The translations under genes were made by a program, and so were the position numbers. This document shows, one piece after another, positions 14,472 to 16,024 of a stretch of DNA of 16,024 bases. Source of the stretch: CBDULX01 sp965368175 (lineage in GTDB: Bacteria > Pseudomonadota > Gammaproteobacteria > SZUA-229); NCBI GenBank assembly GCA_965368175.1, contig CBDULX010000052.1, positions 1 to 16,024 on the forward strand. Reading direction: 5' to 3'. Under the pieces are notes generated by a model. It made no database searches and was not told the DNA's origin. It saw nothing but the letters and a program-made list of their open reading frames with translations. Each line of letters opens with the position of its first letter. The stretch's first letter is position 1.

Positions 14472-15656
14472 TCAATTAATTAAGCTAAGTGAATATTTTT
14501 TTAGCCACTCGATAAAATCATCACCGGGCATGGGCCTTGCTATGTAATAACCCTGAATCAGATCGCAGCCTGCATCCTGCAGCATATTCATGACCTTTTC
14601 TGTTTCCACGCCCTCGGCAATTGCCTGCATTCCAAGTTTGTGGGCCAGCATAATAATGGTTTCTACAATGGCCAGGGCCTCCTTTTCTTTTTCCATGTCA
14701 AAAACGAAAGACTGATCGATTTTAATCTCAGAAAATGGTGCTCGATGCAATTGCACCATGGAGGAATAACCGGTACCAAAATCATCAATCGACAAATGAA
14801 AGTTTTTCAGTCGCAGACGAGTTAGTATATCCAGTGACATACCAATTTCATCCATCAATGCAGTTTCGGTGATTTCAAGAATAATACGGTCTGGATCCAT
14901 ACCATGGCTTCTGACCAGATCAGCCAGTTTGTCCGGCAGATCCAGATCCTGCAGCATTTTTGCCGACATATTAACCGAGGTGCGTAAGTCAACATCCTGC
15001 TTAATCCATTGACTGCTCTGATACATTACCTGTTCCAGCACACACCAGGTCAATCGGTCGATCATATTATGTTGCTCAATCATACCGATAAACTGGCCAG
15101 GTAAAATCAGACCATATTGCGGATGGTTCCAGCGAACCAGTGCTTCCGTACTGATGACTTTCCCGGTTGAAAGATTTATCTGAGGCTGATAATAAACAAT
15201 AAACTCCTTGTTGTGACACGCCTCCCTGAGTTCATCCAGCTCCATGGTCAACAAATTGACCTTTGGTTGTATAACACTAGGTTTAAGTACTATCTGACTC
15301 AAAAGCCTGGACAGCTCATCAATTCTAAAGGGCTTGCTCAGTGAACCAATAATGTTCAAACCCTTTTCCATAGCCAGCTTCTGCGCTGAGTGCAACACAC
15401 CGGAATCTATTCCGCTGATTAATAACAGCTGGGCTGTCGATTTTTTTTCTGCCAGGAATCGGATAAGTTCAATACCATCAATGCCCGGCATCATCAGATC
15501 AAGAGCAATAATATCGGCATCTGGAGAGTATTCATTGATAAATTGTTCAGCATGGGTGTATTGATAGGCACTTAATCCAGCTTGAATAGAAATATCACAG
15601 ATCAGCTGGGCCATATCAGGCTCATCATCAACCACCACCATTCGCATCTGCTTCAT
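14472..15656 (-). CDS. Response regulator with EAL c-di-GMP phosphodiesterase output (REC-EAL)
   Basis: A cytoplasmic two-domain protein of 394 residues. The REC domain (about 1-122) has the acidic pair D10/D11, phospho-acceptor D53 in ALDLMMPG, S81 and K108. The EAL domain (about 138-388) has an intact active site: EALVRW with E171, N229 in SVNMSA, E261/E264 in LEITE, DDFGTGYSS (291-299), K312 in IKID, E348 in AEGVE and Q368 in QGYYIARP. It should hydrolyse c-di-GMP to pGpG under control of phosphorylation. No histidine kinase lies next to it within the window. ATG 15656 has AGGT about nine bases upstream. It is transcribed alone, convergent with the cytochrome gene, and ends 25 bp from the 19-bp inverted repeat. 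Confidence 0.95.
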   Translation of the reverse strand: MKQMRMVVVDDEPDMAQLICDISIQAGLSAYQYTHAEQFINEYSPDADIIALDLMMPGIDGIELIRFLAEKKSTAQLLLISGIDSGVLHSAQKLAMEKGLNIIGSLSKPFRIDELSRLLSQIVLKPSVIQPKVNLLTMELDELREACHNKEFIVYYQPQINLSTGKVISTEALVRWNHPQYGLILPGQFIGMIEQHNMIDRLTWCVLEQVMYQSSQWIKQDVDLRTSVNMSAKMLQDLDLPDKLADLVRSHGMDPDRIILEITETALMDEIGMSLDILTRLRLKNFHLSIDDFGTGYSSMVQLHRAPFSEIKIDQSFVFDMEKEKEALAIVETIIMLAHKLGMQAIAEGVETEKVMNMLQDAGCDLIQGYYIARPMPGDDFIEWLKKYSLSLIN

Positions 15657-16024
15657 ACTGATGACCTGTTACCCAGAGTAATTCTCACCAATTTAGCCAA
15701 AGTCTCTTTCCTGTGGGGGTTTCAAGTAATTTTGCAGATAATATCGTAAATTTCAGTTAACATTTTTTATAAAAGATAGCCAGTTGTAGGTAACAGATCC
15801 AGATCTGATTCTAGATAGAGAGTTTTTCCACAAAAAATGCATCCTCAACGACATTTGTTATTTTTCTCAAGACGGAATAACTGAACATTACAGATATATA
15901 GCATATTTTTTTCTGAAATGGCTGCAGGTGGGTTTATTGGCAGCCAGGAGCTGGGTGGGCAGAACTGATGAATATCAGTTAACTAAACGATTATCAGTTA
16001 TTTAGTATATGGTAATTAAGTATG
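15657..16024. other. Intergenic region at right edge with a cluster of ATCAGTT motifs; no gene seen
   Basis: No credible coding frame or RNA gene was found in these 368 bp, which are AT-rich. The leftmost part must hold the promoter of the REC-EAL gene, but I could not identify convincing boxes. Near the right end AACTGAT (15963-15969) and ATCAGTT (15974-15980) form an inverted repeat, and TATCAGTTA occurs at 15973-15981 and again at 15992-16000. A 7-bp stem TGGCTGC/GCAGCCA is at 15919-15946, with no T-tract on either strand. The region may be the control region of a gene starting beyond the right edge. Confidence 0.5.

Noticed and set aside
15919..15946. Stem TGGCTGC/GCAGCCA as a terminator
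   Set aside because: It has a 14-nt loop and no run of T after the stem on either strand, so it lacks terminator features.

Overview
The window looks like a chromosomal segment of a Gram-negative, probably gammaproteobacterial, organism. The reasons are HME-RND and TolC-family efflux parts, a LolA-like periplasmic protein, an outer-membrane barrel ending in Phe, a DUF3820 protein, c-di-GMP (EAL and EAL-HDOD) proteins and moderate GC by eye. I cannot name a genus. No tRNA, rRNA, CRISPR array, phage gene or transposase was found.

Layout. (1) 1-4001, minus strand: a heavy-metal efflux operon. It reads from a small His-rich CzcI-like membrane protein, through a TolC/CzcC-type outer-membrane factor, into an HME-RND pump cut by the left edge. 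No membrane fusion protein gene lies between factor and pump. (2) 4217-9324, minus strand: a tight five-gene cassette. Its order is LolA-like periplasmic protein, FtsX/MacB-type permease 1, permease 2, LolD-like ATPase and an outer-membrane beta-barrel protein. Together these would give a LolCDE-like extraction machine, a periplasmic carrier and a dedicated outer-membrane partner. The substrate is unknown, and this is the strongest candidate for an undescribed system here. (3) 9525-10781, plus strand: a degenerate EAL-HDOD signalling protein, divergent from the cassette across a 200-bp region holding a TATAAT box, a perfect 9-bp dyad and a DnaA-box-like 9-mer. (4) 10760-11680, minus strand: a GpsA-like dehydrogenase with an altered substrate motif. 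(5) 11823-12716, plus strand: an alpha/beta hydrolase. (6) 12823-14314, plus strand: membrane-anchored glutaredoxin, DUF3820 protein and periplasmic triheme cytochrome c, closely spaced. (7) 14344-14446: a perfect 19-bp inverted repeat between convergent genes. (8) 14472-15656, minus strand: a REC-EAL response regulator with an intact phosphodiesterase active site. (9) 15657-16024: no gene seen, but a cluster of ATCAGTT-type motifs near the right edge.

How the genes fit together: regions 1 and 2 are two separate envelope transport operons. The two EAL-family proteins make a contrasting pair, one probably catalytically dead and one probably active. Region 6 may be a small redox or thiol-haem module. 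Functional links between regions are inference from proximity only.
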